DNA of 64,000 nt from Photobacterium swingsii (lineage in GTDB: Bacteria; Pseudomonadota; Gammaproteobacteria; Enterobacterales; Vibrionaceae), in NCBI RefSeq assembly GCF_024346715.1, contig NZ_AP024852.1:744001-808000 (forward strand), given 5' to 3'. Under the pieces are notes generated by a model that had not been told where the DNA came from, searched no databases, and saw only the letters and a program-made list of their open reading frames with translations. Positions 1 to 9,911 of this stretch are shown piece by piece. Every line of letters begins with the position of its first letter. Within the stretch, counting starts at the first letter, position 1. Both the position numbers and the translations under genes were made by a program.

Positions 1-2
1 AT

Positions 3-746
3 ATTTGCTTCAGCTTTACTGGCTTGATGCAACGAGGGGGAAATACCGGCCCACATCGTGATGGCTGGGGGATTACCTTTTACGAAGGGAAAGGCTTTCG
101 TACCTTTAAAGATCCTAACCCAAGCTGTAAATCGCGTATCGCTGAGTTAGTGCAGGAATACCCGATAAAGAGCTGTGCTGTGGTCAGCCATATTCGTCAG
201 GCGAACCGTGGTGGTGTCTGTTTAGAGAATACTCATCCATTTACCCGTGAGCTGTGGGGACGATATTGGACTTTTGCTCACAATGGTCAATTGACAGGTT
301 ACCAATCGCTCGCGACAGGGCGTTTTCAGCCTGTGGGCGATACAGATAGTGAAATGGCTTTTTGTTGGTTACTGAATCAACTTGAGGCGAAATTCCCTAA
401 GCGCCCAACGGATTCTGATGAACTGTATAGTTTCATGGCACAGTGCTGTGATGAACTGCGTCAGCTTGGCGTGTATAACATGCTACTGAGTGATGGTGAC
501 GATGTGGTGACATATTGCACTAATAATTTGCATTGGATCACCCGCCGAGCACCGTTTGGTCAAGCATCATTGATTGATGAAGATGTGACTATCGACTTCA
601 ATCAAGAAACAACACCGAATGATGTCGTGACTGTTGTTGCGACCCAGCCGCTGACCAATGATGAAAATTGGCACAAAATGGCGGCAGGCGAGATGAATGT
701 TTTCCACTTCGGTGAGCAAATCTTTCACCAAGTGTCATCGCAATAA
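3..746 (+). CDS. yafJ: YafJ-type class II glutamine amidotransferase, 5' partial
   Basis: The reading frame is open to the left edge, and its first codons read ICFSFTGLMQRGGNTGPHRD, which is the part just after the N-terminal catalytic Cys2 region of YafJ-family proteins. The start and the nucleophile cysteine therefore lie outside the window. The visible part is about 247 residues and contains the GWG, SHIRQAN and FAHNGQL segments typical of Ntn-type glutaminase domains. The family is a stand-alone glutamine amidotransferase domain whose physiological acceptor is not well defined. The gene ends before a shared terminator and converges on purN. The internal TTG/ATG at 24-29 should not be taken as the start. 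Confidence 0.85.
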   Translation: MCFSFTGLMQRGGNTGPHRDGWGITFYEGKGFRTFKDPNPSCKSRIAELVQEYPIKSCAVVSHIRQANRGGVCLENTHPFTRELWGRYWTFAHNGQLTGYQSLATGRFQPVGDTDSEMAFCWLLNQLEAKFPKRPTDSDELYSFMAQCCDELRQLGVYNMLLSDGDDVVTYCTNNLHWITRRAPFGQASLIDEDVTIDFNQETTPNDVVTVVATQPLTNDENWHKMAAGEMNVFHFGEQIFHQVSSQ

Positions 747-793
747 AGCCATTAAGCAAAGGCTTAAGGTCGAGTTCGCTTTTCACGATTTAT

Positions 794-830
794 AAAAAAA
801 CGCAGTCAATTTGCATTGGCTGCGTTTTTT
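794..830. terminator. Bidirectional terminator between yafJ-like gene and purN
   Basis: A hairpin with arms CGCAGTCAA and TTGGCTGCG (one G-T wobble) is flanked by an A-run on the left and a T-run on the right. It can therefore end transcription from both convergent genes. Confidence 0.8.
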
Positions 831-852
831 ATTATTTATGGTTTCAGCAAAT

Positions 853-1497
853 TTAATCGTCGGTGGCGTAACCATGCGACGCTAAAATATTACCATCTAA
901 CACGGCTTGTCCATTAATCATGGCAAGCCGGCCATTGATTAACCAGTTTGCGACCAGCGGATAGATACGGTGCTCTTGCTCTTGGACACGAGAGAAAATG
1001 TTTTCTACCTTATCATCAGCAAAAATAGGCACTTTAGCTTGTAAAATTACCGGGCCACCGTCGAGCTCTTCAGTCACGAAGTGCACACTGGTACCGTGTT
1101 CAGCATCACCGGCATCTAATGCACGCTGATGTGTGTGAAGCCCTGGGTATTTAGGCAGTAGCGAGGGATGAATGTTAATCATCTTACCTTGATAGTGGCG
1201 AACAAAATCGCCACTTAGGATCCGCATAAAGCCAGCAAGTATAATGAGGTCAGGCTGATAGGCATCGATTTTATCAATCATCGCCTTATCAAAGGTTTCT
1301 CTATCGCTAAAGTCAGCGGCAGAGAGGTGTAAAGCATCGACCTTTGCTTGTCGAGCTCGCTCTAAACCATAGGCATCTGCTTTGTTAGATAGTACAGCGG
1401 CGACTTTTGCATTTGCAATCGCGCCATTGTCACAAGCATCTAAGATTGCTTGAAGGTTCGAGCCATTTCCTGAGATCAGAACAACGATATTTTTCAT
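853..1497 (-). CDS. purN: Phosphoribosylglycinamide formyltransferase 1
   Basis: PurN transfers the formyl group of 10-formyltetrahydrofolate to GAR, the third step of IMP synthesis, in the cytoplasm. The 214-residue protein has the usual length. It starts with the phosphate-binding LISGNGSNLQA loop and carries the catalytic set N108 and H110 (in MINIHPSLLPKYPG) and D146 (in EELDGGPV), matching E. coli N106, H108 and D144. It lies 12 bp downstream of purM on the same strand, so the two form the usual purMN operon, presumably driven by the PurR-controlled promoter upstream of purM. Confidence 0.97.
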   Translation of the reverse strand: MKNIVVLISGNGSNLQAILDACDNGAIANAKVAAVLSNKADAYGLERARQAKVDALHLSAADFSDRETFDKAMIDKIDAYQPDLIILAGFMRILSGDFVRHYQGKMINIHPSLLPKYPGLHTHQRALDAGDAEHGTSVHFVTEELDGGPVILQAKVPIFADDKVENIFSRVQEQEHRIYPLVANWLINGRLAMINGQAVLDGNILASHGYATDD

Positions 1498-1509
1498 TGC
1501 CGTACTGCC

Positions 1510-2550
1510 TTACTTGATTTCAACTTGCTCTTCGCCAGCGCCTACATTGGCAATTTCACCTAGCAACCAAGCATTCTCGCCTTCTGCTTTTAGAATTTCG
1601 ATTGCTTGTGCTGCTTGCTCTTGAGGGAGTGCGATAACTAAGCCAACGCCACAGTTGAAAGTACGGTACATTTCGTAAGTTTCAACGTTACCAGCCTGTT
1701 GTAGCCAGTTGAAGATTGATGGCCACTGCCAGCTTGAACCGTCAACAACGGCTTTTGTTCCTTCAGGTAATACGCGCGGGATATTTTCCCAGAAGCCACC
1801 ACCTGTAATGTGAGAAATCGCGTGAACATCGCAGCTTTCCATCATTTTCAGGGTCGACTTAACGTAAATCTTAGTCGGTGTTAGCAGGTGTTCTGCTAAT
1901 GACTTGCCTTCAAGTTCTTCGTTTAGGTCCGCATTTGAAACTTCGATGATTTTACGGATTAACGAGTAACCGTTTGAGTGTGGGCCACTTGAGCCAACTG
2001 CGATTAGCGCATCGCCAGCTTTTACTTTTGTACCATCGATAACTTCTGATTTTTCAGCAACACCGACACAGAAACCCGCAACGTCGTAATCTTCACCGTG
2101 GTACATGCCTGGCATTTCTGCCGTTTCACCACCGATCAAAGAACAACCTGATTGCACACAGCCTTCACCGATACCCGCAACAACAGCCGCTGCTGTATCG
2201 ATATCGAGTTTGCCTGTCGCATAGTAATCAAGGAAGAATAGCGGCTCTGCGCCTTGAACGATAAGGTCGTTCACACACATAGCAACAAGGTCGATACCAA
2301 TGGTATCGTGTTGTTTCAGATCCATCGCCAAACGTAGTTTTGTTCCTACGCCATCGGTGCCTGATACCAATACTGGCTCTTTATACTTGGTTGGTAGTGA
2401 GCATAAAGCACCAAAACCACCAATGCCGCCCATGACTTCAGGACGACGAGTGCGCTTAACCACACCTTTAATACGATCAACCAATGCATTACCCGCATCG
2501 ATATCAACACCAGCATCTTTGTAACTAAGAGAAGAATTATTGCCGCTCAC
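1510..2550 (-). CDS. purM: Phosphoribosylformylglycinamidine cyclo-ligase (AIR synthetase)
   Basis: PurM closes the imidazole ring of AIR from FGAM with ATP in de novo purine synthesis. The 346-residue product has the standard length. It begins with the [13 protein letters not shown] motif and contains the [20 protein letters not shown] and GPHSNGYSL segments that build the ATP and substrate sites. It is the first gene of purMN and is transcribed away from upp. A strong PurR-like operator lies about 120 bp upstream of its start, so repression by PurR with hypoxanthine or guanine is likely. Confidence 0.98.
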   Translation of the reverse strand: MSGNNSSLSYKDAGVDIDAGNALVDRIKGVVKRTRRPEVMGGIGGFGALCSLPTKYKEPVLVSGTDGVGTKLRLAMDLKQHDTIGIDLVAMCVNDLIVQGAEPLFFLDYYATGKLDIDTAAAVVAGIGEGCVQSGCSLIGGETAEMPGMYHGEDYDVAGFCVGVAEKSEVIDGTKVKAGDALIAVGSSGPHSNGYSLIRKIIEVSNADLNEELEGKSLAEHLLTPTKIYVKSTLKMMESCDVHAISHITGGGFWENIPRVLPEGTKAVVDGSSWQWPSIFNWLQQAGNVETYEMYRTFNCGVGLVIALPQEQAAQAIEILKAEGENAWLLGEIANVGAGEEQVEIK

Positions 2551-2665
2551 AAGAGTTTCCTCACGGTATGTACACCAAACACATTAAATAATCGTACTGA
2601 TTAGGCGATTATTTAATGCTGCTGAAGTAGAAACCGTGGGTATGATAACAGCAGTCGTGGCGGAA

Positions 2666-2681
2666 AGGGAAACGTTTGCGT
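2666..2681 (-). promoter_or_regulatory. PurR operator of purMN
   Basis: Read on the minus strand the 16-mer is ACGCAAACGTTTCCCT, which fits the known PurR operator pattern (ACGCAAACGTTT core) almost perfectly. It sits 116-131 bp upstream of the purM start codon, near the expected promoter. Confidence 0.8.
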
Positions 2682-2853
2682 CAATATTTTTTGTTTGGCC
2701 ATTTTCCGTAATAGTACTCGCTTTTTCGACCATTTAGGCTGGTGGTAAACAACGCGATGCGAATAACTGGGTGGATAAATGGCGGGGTCGATTGCTTGGA
2801 TTGAATGATGGGTTATGGTTTAAGCCGGATTTATCGAGAGAAAAAACAGATTC

Positions 2854-2869
2854 AGACAAACGTTTGCTT
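2854..2869 (+). promoter_or_regulatory. Second PurR-like operator, upstream of upp
   Basis: The 16-mer AGACAAACGTTTGCTT keeps the CAAACGTTTGC centre of PurR operators and has one mismatch to the conserved positions. It lies 116-131 bp before the upp start, mirroring the spacing at purM. Confidence 0.6.
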
Positions 2870-2984
2870 AAAGAAGCAACAAACACGCAAAAAAAGCGTA
2901 TTTAAGTGAATGAGTCGCTAAAATTTATAAGGGTATCGTGTACAATAGCTCGATTTTATATTTTTTTGCTGTTAGGAGTCACAG

Positions 2985-3611
2985 ATGAAAGTCGTTGAGG
3001 TTAAACACCCGCTAGTAAAACATAAGATTGGCCTTATGCGTGAAGGTGATATCAGCACTAAGCGTTTCCGTGAATTAGCGACGGAAGTTGGTAGCTTGCT
3101 GACTTATGAAGCAACGGCAGACTTCGAAACGGAAAAAGTGACGATTGATGGTTGGAATGGTCCAGCAGAAATCGATCAACTGAAAGGTAAAAAAGTAACA
3201 GTAGTGCCAATTCTTCGTGCTGGTCTAGGCATGATGGATGGCGTACTTGAGCACATGCCAAGCGCACGTATCAGTGTTGTTGGTATCTACCGTGACGAAG
3301 AAACACTAGAGCCAGTACCTTACTTCAACAAACTAGCATCTAACATTGATGAGCGTATCGCACTGGTTGTTGACCCTATGCTGGCAACTGGCGGTTCTAT
3401 GATTGCAACACTGGATCTTCTTAAAGAGAAAGGCTGTAAATCATTCAAAGTACTAGTACTTGTTGCTGCGCCTGAAGGTATTGCTGCACTAGAAAAAGCG
3501 CACCCTGATGTTGAACTTTACACCGCTGCAATCGATGAGAAGCTAAACGATAAAGGTTACATCGTTCCAGGTCTTGGTGATGCAGGTGATAAAATCTTCG
3601 GTACTAAATAA
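2985..3611 (+). CDS. upp: Uracil phosphoribosyltransferase
   Basis: Upp salvages uracil to UMP with PRPP as the ribose-phosphate donor in the cytoplasm. The 208-residue product equals the E. coli length. The uracil/PRPP sites are seen in [14 protein letters not shown], in the PRPP loop [12 protein letters not shown] and in the C-terminal [24 protein letters not shown] ribosome site precedes the ATG. Unlike E. coli, where uraA follows in the same operon, here uraA faces the other way beyond a pair of terminators. A PurR-like box upstream suggests joint control with purMN. Confidence 0.98.
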   Translation: MKVVEVKHPLVKHKIGLMREGDISTKRFRELATEVGSLLTYEATADFETEKVTIDGWNGPAEIDQLKGKKVTVVPILRAGLGMMDGVLEHMPSARISVVGIYRDEETLEPVPYFNKLASNIDERIALVVDPMLATGGSMIATLDLLKEKGCKSFKVLVLVAAPEGIAALEKAHPDVELYTAAIDEKLNDKGYIVPGLGDAGDKIFGTK

Positions 3612-3634
3612 GCCGAATTGATTTATAAATAATG

Positions 3635-3662
3635 AAAAGCCGAACTTAGGTTCGGCTTTTTT
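3635..3662 (+). terminator. Terminator of upp
   Basis: The stem AAAGCCGAAC/GTTCGGCTTT with loop TTAG is followed by a run of six or more T, immediately after upp. Confidence 0.85.
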
Positions 3663-3697
3663 GATCTTGTCATTTAAGCGATTAGTTTGGCTTAGAT

Positions 3698-3730
3698 AAA
3701 AAACGGCAACCATCTTGGTTGCCGTTTTTA
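3698..3730 (-). terminator. Terminator of uraA
   Basis: The stem ACGGCAACC/GGTTGCCGT is flanked by A- and T-runs just downstream of the minus-strand uraA. It could work in both directions. Confidence 0.8.
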
Positions 3731-3746
3731 TGCTTGTTAATAGCAG

Positions 3747-5057
3747 TTATTTTTCAATGCTATCAATTTGTGCATTATCAACAACGTGTGATTCACCGAG
3801 ATCGTTGGGTAACACAAGGTTAAGCAAGATAGCGACAATACCGCACAAACTTACACCTTGAAGGCTGAATTCGCCGATACCAAAAGCCATACCGCCAATA
3901 CCAAATACTAAGGTGACGGCCACAATCACTAGGTTACGTGCTTTATGAAGATCAACTTGGTTTTTAATCAGTGTGTTTAAGCCGACGGTAGCAATTGAAC
4001 CAAACAGTAGAATCATGATGCCGCCCATTACAGGAACGGGGATAGTTTGTAGTACTGCGCCAAGTTTACCCACAAACGCCAGTACCAGTGCCGTTACGGC
4101 TGCCCATGTCATGATGATAGGGTTAAAGGCTTTGGTTAGCATTACTGCGCCCGTAACTTCTGAGTATGTAGTATTTGGTGGCGCGCCAAACATAGATGCT
4201 GCAATGGTTGCGATTCCGTCGCCTGCCATTGTGCGGTGTAGGCCCGGCTTTTTCAGGTAGTCTTTACCAGTAACGTTTGAAATGGCCAGCATATCCCCGA
4301 CGTGCTCTACCGCAGGTGCAATCGCAACAGGGATCATAAATAGCACGGCATTGATATTGAACTCAGGGAAAGTGAAGTTAGGCATCGCTAACCAACTTGC
4401 CTGTGTAACAGGTGTGAAGTCGACAACACCAAACCCTAGGCTCACACAATAACCAGCCACGACACCCGCCATGATAGGTACTAGCTTAAAGAAGCCTTTT
4501 GCGAAAACACTGAATGCAATCGTGGTTAATAGAGAAGCTGCTGAAATCCAAATGGCAGCGTCACCGTTTACCAGTTGAATACCGCCGTCTCCACTTTTAC
4601 CCACCGCCATGTTGACTGCAGCAGGTGCTAGGCCTAAACCTATCACCATGATCACAGGGCCAACGACAACAGGAGGTAGCAATTTATGGATGATACCTAC
4701 ACCGCGTACCTTAATCACCGCGCCCATCAAGACGTATACGATACCCGCCATCATAAGGCCACCCATGGTGCTAGCCACACCCCAAGTTTGGATGCCGTAC
4801 ATAATAGGAGCAATAAAAGCGAAAGATGAAGCGAGGAAGATAGGAACAGAGCGTTTGGTGATCACTTGGAAAAGAAGGGTACCTATACCCGCACCAAATA
4901 GGGCGACATTGGGGTCGAGGCCAGTCAGTAACGGAACCAGCACTAATGCACCGAATGCGACAAATAACATTTGTGCGCCTTGGAGTACCTGCATCATTTT
5001 TTCACCCACCTTGTCTAAATTTGGTTTTCTAAAAATAAAATCGCGCAATCCTATCAC
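3747..5057 (-). CDS. uraA: Uracil permease (NCS2 family nucleobase:cation symporter)
   Basis: This is an inner-membrane uracil/proton symporter of the NCS2/NAT family, 436 residues with about 14 hydrophobic segments. Family marks are the QGAQMLFVAFGALVLVPLL start of the core, SSFAFIAP, the acidic AIAPAVEHVGDMLA stretch of the transport site and FGAPPNTTYSEVTGA. The GTG start at 5057 has no clear ribosome site. An ATG at about 4997 (the MMQVLQGAQ methionines) is preceded by GGTGG and is a real alternative. The gene is convergent with upp rather than co-transcribed. A PurR-like box lies directly upstream. Confidence 0.93.
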   Translation of the reverse strand: MIGLRDFIFRKPNLDKVGEKMMQVLQGAQMLFVAFGALVLVPLLTGLDPNVALFGAGIGTLLFQVITKRSVPIFLASSFAFIAPIMYGIQTWGVASTMGGLMMAGIVYVLMGAVIKVRGVGIIHKLLPPVVVGPVIMVIGLGLAPAAVNMAVGKSGDGGIQLVNGDAAIWISAASLLTTIAFSVFAKGFFKLVPIMAGVVAGYCVSLGFGVVDFTPVTQASWLAMPNFTFPEFNINAVLFMIPVAIAPAVEHVGDMLAISNVTGKDYLKKPGLHRTMAGDGIATIAASMFGAPPNTTYSEVTGAVMLTKAFNPIIMTWAAVTALVLAFVGKLGAVLQTIPVPVMGGIMILLFGSIATVGLNTLIKNQVDLHKARNLVIVAVTLVFGIGGMAFGIGEFSLQGVSLCGIVAILLNLVLPNDLGESHVVDNAQIDSIEK

Positions 5058-5059
5058 AG

Positions 5060-5075
5060 CAGCAAACGATTACCT
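5060..5075 (+). promoter_or_regulatory. PurR-like operator at the 5' end of uraA
   Basis: The 16-mer CAGCAAACGATTACCT agrees with the conserved positions of the PurR pattern ANGCAANCGNTTNCNT except the first. It lies just before the GTG start of uraA, downstream of a possible promoter (TTACAG, 17 bp, TACAAA with the -10 at 5123-5128). It would therefore act as a roadblock, or the true start codon is internal. Confidence 0.5.
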
Positions 5076-5325
5076 ATGCTTTGAAATAGAGTTTTTTCTA
5101 TCACTGATGTGGATTAATCCCTTTTGTACGAGGTATCACTAATTCCTGTAAGCGATGCAATATTTCACTTTGGTTTTGTGGTGATAGCGTACTTTTTTCC
5201 TATAGAAGCCTGTTATTAAGACGTAAAGGTATAAAAACATGAAGATTGACTAAAATCTGTCACGATATCGGGGCTAAGAGGTTGCTGCTGATAGGCAAAT
5301 CACCTTATGATCGGAACATATCTAG

Positions 5326-6585
5326 ATGATGAATGAGTTTTCTATGCTGCGTTTTGCTTTTTTTATGTTGGCGTTATTGGCGTTGCCTTTGAATGCTGCC
5401 ACAGTGAATAACTTGTATCAGGCTCAGGTTGTACTTCCTGACACTGATAAGCAATCGGAACAAACCGCTCGTCAGCAAGGCTTAGAGCAGGTGCTGGTGA
5501 AGGTGTCTGGTCAAAGTAAAGTCGTCGACAATGAGGTCATTCGTAAGGCACTAACGAATTCTAGCCAATACATCAGCCAATTCGGTGTTGGCTCACTGAA
5601 TGGTCAGCAGACTTTAGACATGACGTTCGATCGCGTGCAAGTTCATAATTTATTAACTCAAGCTAACGCAACGTTATGGAGCGATCAGCGCCCAGCTGTG
5701 TTGGTGTGGTTAGTGAAAGAAAATAACCGTGAACGTGAAATTGTGTGGGATCAATCGAGCAACCCGCTGCAAACAGAAATGAATGCTGCGGCGAATCAAC
5801 GTGGTGTGCCTATCTTAATGCCTATTGGTGATTTTGAAGATATTACCGCAGTGAGCGTGCCTGATTTATGGGGTGGTTTCGTAGAACCTGTTGCCAATGC
5901 AAGTTTGCGTTATAACCCTGAAGCCATTTTGATTGTTCGTGCTCGTGAAGATGGTAGTAATGTTTCATTATCTTGGCAGCTTTTTGAGCAGTCGGCCGAT
6001 CGTTTAGTTGCATCACAAGTGGTGCCAAAGGAAGGCCAGGTAAGCGGAGAGTTAGTCGCTGCTACTCGTGATATGGTTAATCAAATTGCGGATCAACTCG
6101 CGGCAAAATACGCAGTGCAGCTTGGCGGAGAAAGCCGAGGTTTATTTAGCATTAGTGTTGCTAACATTCAGACAACAGAAGACTTTTTCACGCTTGAACG
6201 TATGCTAACAAGCTTGAGCTCTGTTGCGTCGGTGGATGTACAGCGTCTACATGCTGATCAGGTGTTATTTGGTGTGAACTTACTGACAACAGAAGAGGCC
6301 TTCAAACGCGAACTTTTGTTAGATCGTCGTATTAGTCAGGTTTCTGAGGGGAGTTACACAGGTCAGGCTTTGGCTGGTAATGATATGGATGCAAGTGGAA
6401 GCAGCGACAATCTAGATGTGACGCGTTCAAATGAAGATGTCACTACCAATACTGTGATTGTGGGTGATGGTACAAATTCGCCAGCAGCGGTCATACCTGC
6501 GCAAAGCGATATCGCTCTGCCAACACGCTCTGAGGTGGTGCCATCAAGCGTATCGGCAGACAATCAGTTTTATTGGCAGCCATAA
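5326..6585 (+). CDS. DUF2066 family exported protein
   Basis: The 419-residue product has an N-terminal signal peptide (hydrophobic FAFFMLALLALPLNAATV, cleavage after NAA or similar) and the DUF2066 pattern of an early QQGLEQVLVKVSG motif. Its role is not established. The low-complexity C-terminal tail after about residue 350 is rich in Ser, Thr, Asn and Asp and looks disordered. ATG 5326 has GGAA 11 nt upstream. The third ATG at 5344 would give a tighter signal peptide and is possible. In relatives this gene sits beside hda, which is not present here. It is divergent from uraA and ends at a terminator shared with the DUF2069 gene. Confidence 0.8.
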   Translation: MMNEFSMLRFAFFMLALLALPLNAATVNNLYQAQVVLPDTDKQSEQTARQQGLEQVLVKVSGQSKVVDNEVIRKALTNSSQYISQFGVGSLNGQQTLDMTFDRVQVHNLLTQANATLWSDQRPAVLVWLVKENNREREIVWDQSSNPLQTEMNAAANQRGVPILMPIGDFEDITAVSVPDLWGGFVEPVANASLRYNPEAILIVRAREDGSNVSLSWQLFEQSADRLVASQVVPKEGQVSGELVAATRDMVNQIADQLAAKYAVQLGGESRGLFSISVANIQTTEDFFTLERMLTSLSSVASVDVQRLHADQVLFGVNLLTTEEAFKRELLLDRRISQVSEGSYTGQALAGNDMDASGSSDNLDVTRSNEDVTTNTVIVGDGTNSPAAVIPAQSDIALPTRSEVVPSSVSADNQFYWQP

Positions 6586-6625
6586 TCATTAGTGCTGCAC
6601 GTGTATTGAATTAGAGAACCTTTAA

Positions 6626-6661
6626 AAGAAACGGCTGCATTTATGATGCAGCCGTTTTATT
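6626..6661. terminator. Terminator between DUF2066 and DUF2069 genes
   Basis: The stem AAACGGCTGCAT/ATGCAGCCGTTT with loop TTATG is followed by TTA TTTTG. It lies between two convergent genes and has a partial A-run on the other side. Confidence 0.8.
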
Positions 6662-6678
6662 TTGTGTGGATGTAGATG

Positions 6679-7104
6679 TTACTTGTCTTGATGCCTTGCT
6701 CGCTCTTCTTTTTCAACTTGCGACAGGCGCGGCAGTTTTGTGCCTAGCTCTCGGCCGCGTTGGCGAGCAAAAATGATATTGCCAACAAAGGCACAAGATG
6801 TAATCACAAGCTCAACGGCGGCGAGCCAGCGCTCTGCAGGTTCCACCCATAGAATGGTCAGTGCATGCAGAAAATAAAACATCAAAATGAAATTTGCCCA
6901 TGCATGGGTATAAGGTTTCGCTTCTAGTATTCCCTTTAATGGCAATAGCAGCGGGAATACCCACATAATCATAATAACGATGTTATTAAGATGAGGGTGT
7001 GGCGAAATGACACCTTGCCATAGCGCCACCCATAGCAATAAGCTCAGGTTGCTGGTTAGCGCAAAGTAACGTAGGTTTTGAGTTAAGGGTTGCATTGCGA
7101 TCAT
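6679..7104 (-). CDS. DUF2069 family inner-membrane protein
   Basis: The product is about 141 residues with four hydrophobic helices and a short basic C-terminus (ERARHQDK). It has the family hallmarks FPLLLPLKGILE and YTHAWANF. Function is unknown. The start was placed at ATG 7104 because GGAAGG lies 5 nt upstream. The GTG two codons earlier would overlap that ribosome site. In Vibrionaceae this family sits next to the quinone reductase and arsC genes, as here, with an 86-bp gap to wrbA that suggests one transcript from arsC onward. Confidence 0.75.
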   Translation of the reverse strand: MIAMQPLTQNLRYFALTSNLSLLLWVALWQGVISPHPHLNNIVIMIMWVFPLLLPLKGILEAKPYTHAWANFILMFYFLHALTILWVEPAERWLAAVELVITSCAFVGNIIFARQRGRELGTKLPRLSQVEKEERARHQDK

Positions 7105-7190
7105 GAACACCTTCCTTGTTAATCTCGATGATCCGTTTTGTTGCTAAAGTCGCTTGTGAAGTCGGTATATTGACTGAGCTCACCACGTAC

Positions 7191-8119
<929 letters not shown>

Positions 8120-8229
8120 ATTTTCTCCATTTTATTTTAGACCTCCCAGTAACGTGTTGAGCGAAGTGGGAGTTATGCTTCATTGTAAGGGAATACAGGG
8201 GTATTGAAAGGCGTGTGTCAGTGGCTTTG

Positions 8230-8264
8230 CTATCGCGATCACGTGGGATGTGTGATCGCGATAG
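8230..8264. other. Long perfect hairpin between arsC and bepA
   Basis: The arms CTATCGCGATCAC and GTGATCGCGATAG pair perfectly over 13 bp around a 9-nt loop. No T-run follows on either strand, so it is not a standard intrinsic terminator. It lies 34 bp past the end of bepA, which reads toward it. Confidence 0.6.
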
Positions 8265-8297
8265 GTGGTTTCAGTTGTTGTAAGGGGCTATGCGTGC

Positions 8298-9752
8298 TTA
8301 CAACGCTGCAAATTTCTCACGAGATAAACGCAGCTGATCGATTCTGGCATCGTAACGGGCTTGGTCGAGAGAATTAACTTCAACCAGTTGGCTCGCTTGA
8401 ATGTAGTTTTTAATCGCTTTATCCCACAACCCACGTAGTGCGAGTAATTCTGCTCTAGCCGCGAGCTCGGCGGCACGGTTACCCTTTTCACCTTGCGCTT
8501 GAGCAAGCATATACCAACCATTGGTATCTTTCGGATTATCGTAGGTGTAGCGTAATAACATCGAGAGACTGTCGTCGACTTTTCCTGCTTCTTGATAGGT
8601 ATGGGCAAGGTTTAACCGCAATACTTTTTGCTCTGGGCTTTGCTTTAATGCACTTTGTAGGCGACTGATCGCGGTATCATATTTCTTCTCTGCAATGTCG
8701 AGATCGGTTGCAGAGTCAATGAAAAAGCGGTTATTGGGTTCAGCGACAAGCAAAGGATCGAGTAAGGCATGCGCTTCTTGGTACTTACCTGTGTCAATCA
8801 AGACCAGTGCTTTACCATAATTGAGCGCGAGTTTTTGCTGGCCTTTGGCTTTTCTTAATTTACGATCAAACCAATCTAAAGCTGCTTCGCTTTCTAATCC
8901 TGCAAAGCGAGCCACGATGCGTGAGCGAGCAAGCAGGTAGCGATCTGAAGGTTCAACACGACGTGCTGGGAACTGATTGGCACGGCTGCGGGTATCGGAA
9001 ATACGATCTTCCGGTAAGGGGTGAGTCAACAGCATGGCTGGTGGCTTACTGGCGTAACGGTATTGATCGGCAAGGCGGCCAAAGAAACGTGGCATGGCTT
9101 GTACATCAAAGCCTGATTTAGCCAAGGTTGCAATACCGATGCGATCGGCTTCTTTTTCATTGCTGCGGGTATAGTTGATCTGGCCTTGAACTGAAGCCGC
9201 TGTGGTTGCATGTAACGCAGCCATTCCCGCTTCAGGTGACGCGATTGCTAACATGAGTGAGCCTATCATTGCCGCCATGGTCGCCGGTGATTTCTTGGCT
9301 TGATCTTCCATACTCCGCGCAAGGTGGCGTTGAGTAATGTGAGCAATTTCGTGCGCAACAACCGAAGCAAACTCACTTTCTGATTTGGCATATAAAAATA
9401 AGCCACTGTGAAGGGCAACATAACCACCAAAGAAGGCAAAGGCGTTGATTTCACGATTTTGGATCAGAAAAAAGTTGAATGGGGTACGGACATCGTTGGC
9501 ATTGGCGACTAAACGGTGGCCTAAATCTTGGACGTAATCGGCCAAAAGAGGATCGCTGATGATCGGGCGGCTAGCACGTAGCATGCGCATGTAGGCATCA
9601 CCATATTCTAGCTCTTTTTCTATTGTAAGGGTTGAAGCCGCAGTTGTACCAATTTCTGGTAAGCTGTTAAACGTCTCAGCATGAATAGGTAAACTGCTAC
9701 TCAACAATGCTGTGATCAGTAAATAAGCTGGGGCTTTCTTCAATCGGGACAT
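8298..9752 (-). CDS. bepA: Periplasmic M48 metalloprotease and TPR chaperone BepA
   Basis: BepA works in the periplasm, where it helps fold LptD and degrades stalled outer-membrane proteins at the BAM complex. The 484-residue product, counted from ATG 9752, has a signal peptide ending near PIHA-ET, the zinc motif HEIAH (H134, E135, H138), the third ligand in NEKEADRIG, and C-terminal TPR repeats from about residue 310. E. coli BepA has 487 residues. The frame is open for 57 codons upstream, but that stretch lacks homology and the signal peptide would be buried. It lies beside arsC/yfgD and perM as in E. coli. Confidence 0.95.
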   Translation of the reverse strand: MSRLKKAPAYLLITALLSSSLPIHAETFNSLPEIGTTAASTLTIEKELEYGDAYMRMLRASRPIISDPLLADYVQDLGHRLVANANDVRTPFNFFLIQNREINAFAFFGGYVALHSGLFLYAKSESEFASVVAHEIAHITQRHLARSMEDQAKKSPATMAAMIGSLMLAIASPEAGMAALHATTAASVQGQINYTRSNEKEADRIGIATLAKSGFDVQAMPRFFGRLADQYRYASKPPAMLLTHPLPEDRISDTRSRANQFPARRVEPSDRYLLARSRIVARFAGLESEAALDWFDRKLRKAKGQQKLALNYGKALVLIDTGKYQEAHALLDPLLVAEPNNRFFIDSATDLDIAEKKYDTAISRLQSALKQSPEQKVLRLNLAHTYQEAGKVDDSLSMLLRYTYDNPKDTNGWYMLAQAQGEKGNRAAELAARAELLALRGLWDKAIKNYIQASQLVEVNSLDQARYDARIDQLRLSREKFAAL

Positions 9753-9911
9753 AGAAATAATACAATCGCCTTTGGTCTGAATTGTTGGGGCTAGCCCAGG
9801 AAAAACAGGGACTATTAGCAATAAGACAATAGAACACCGTACAGGTTTCTTTTTTGTCGAGCTGATGTCATTTACAATGCGTGAATGGATAATAACTGTC
9901 AGCACACTGGA

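Larger units (their letters stand above)
2551..2984. promoter_or_regulatory. Divergent control region between purM and upp
   Basis: This is a 434-bp non-coding stretch. It holds two PurR-like operators, at 2666-2681 and 2854-2869. A possible upp -10 element, TACAAT, lies at 2941-2946 without a convincing -35, and the upp ribosome site TTAGGAG lies just before 2985. I found no plausible small gene in it. Confidence 0.6.

Noticed and set aside
4609..5142. Plus-strand frame of 177 codons opposite uraA
   Set aside because: It is an antisense shadow of uraA with low-complexity Thr/Pro/Ile composition and no ribosome site.
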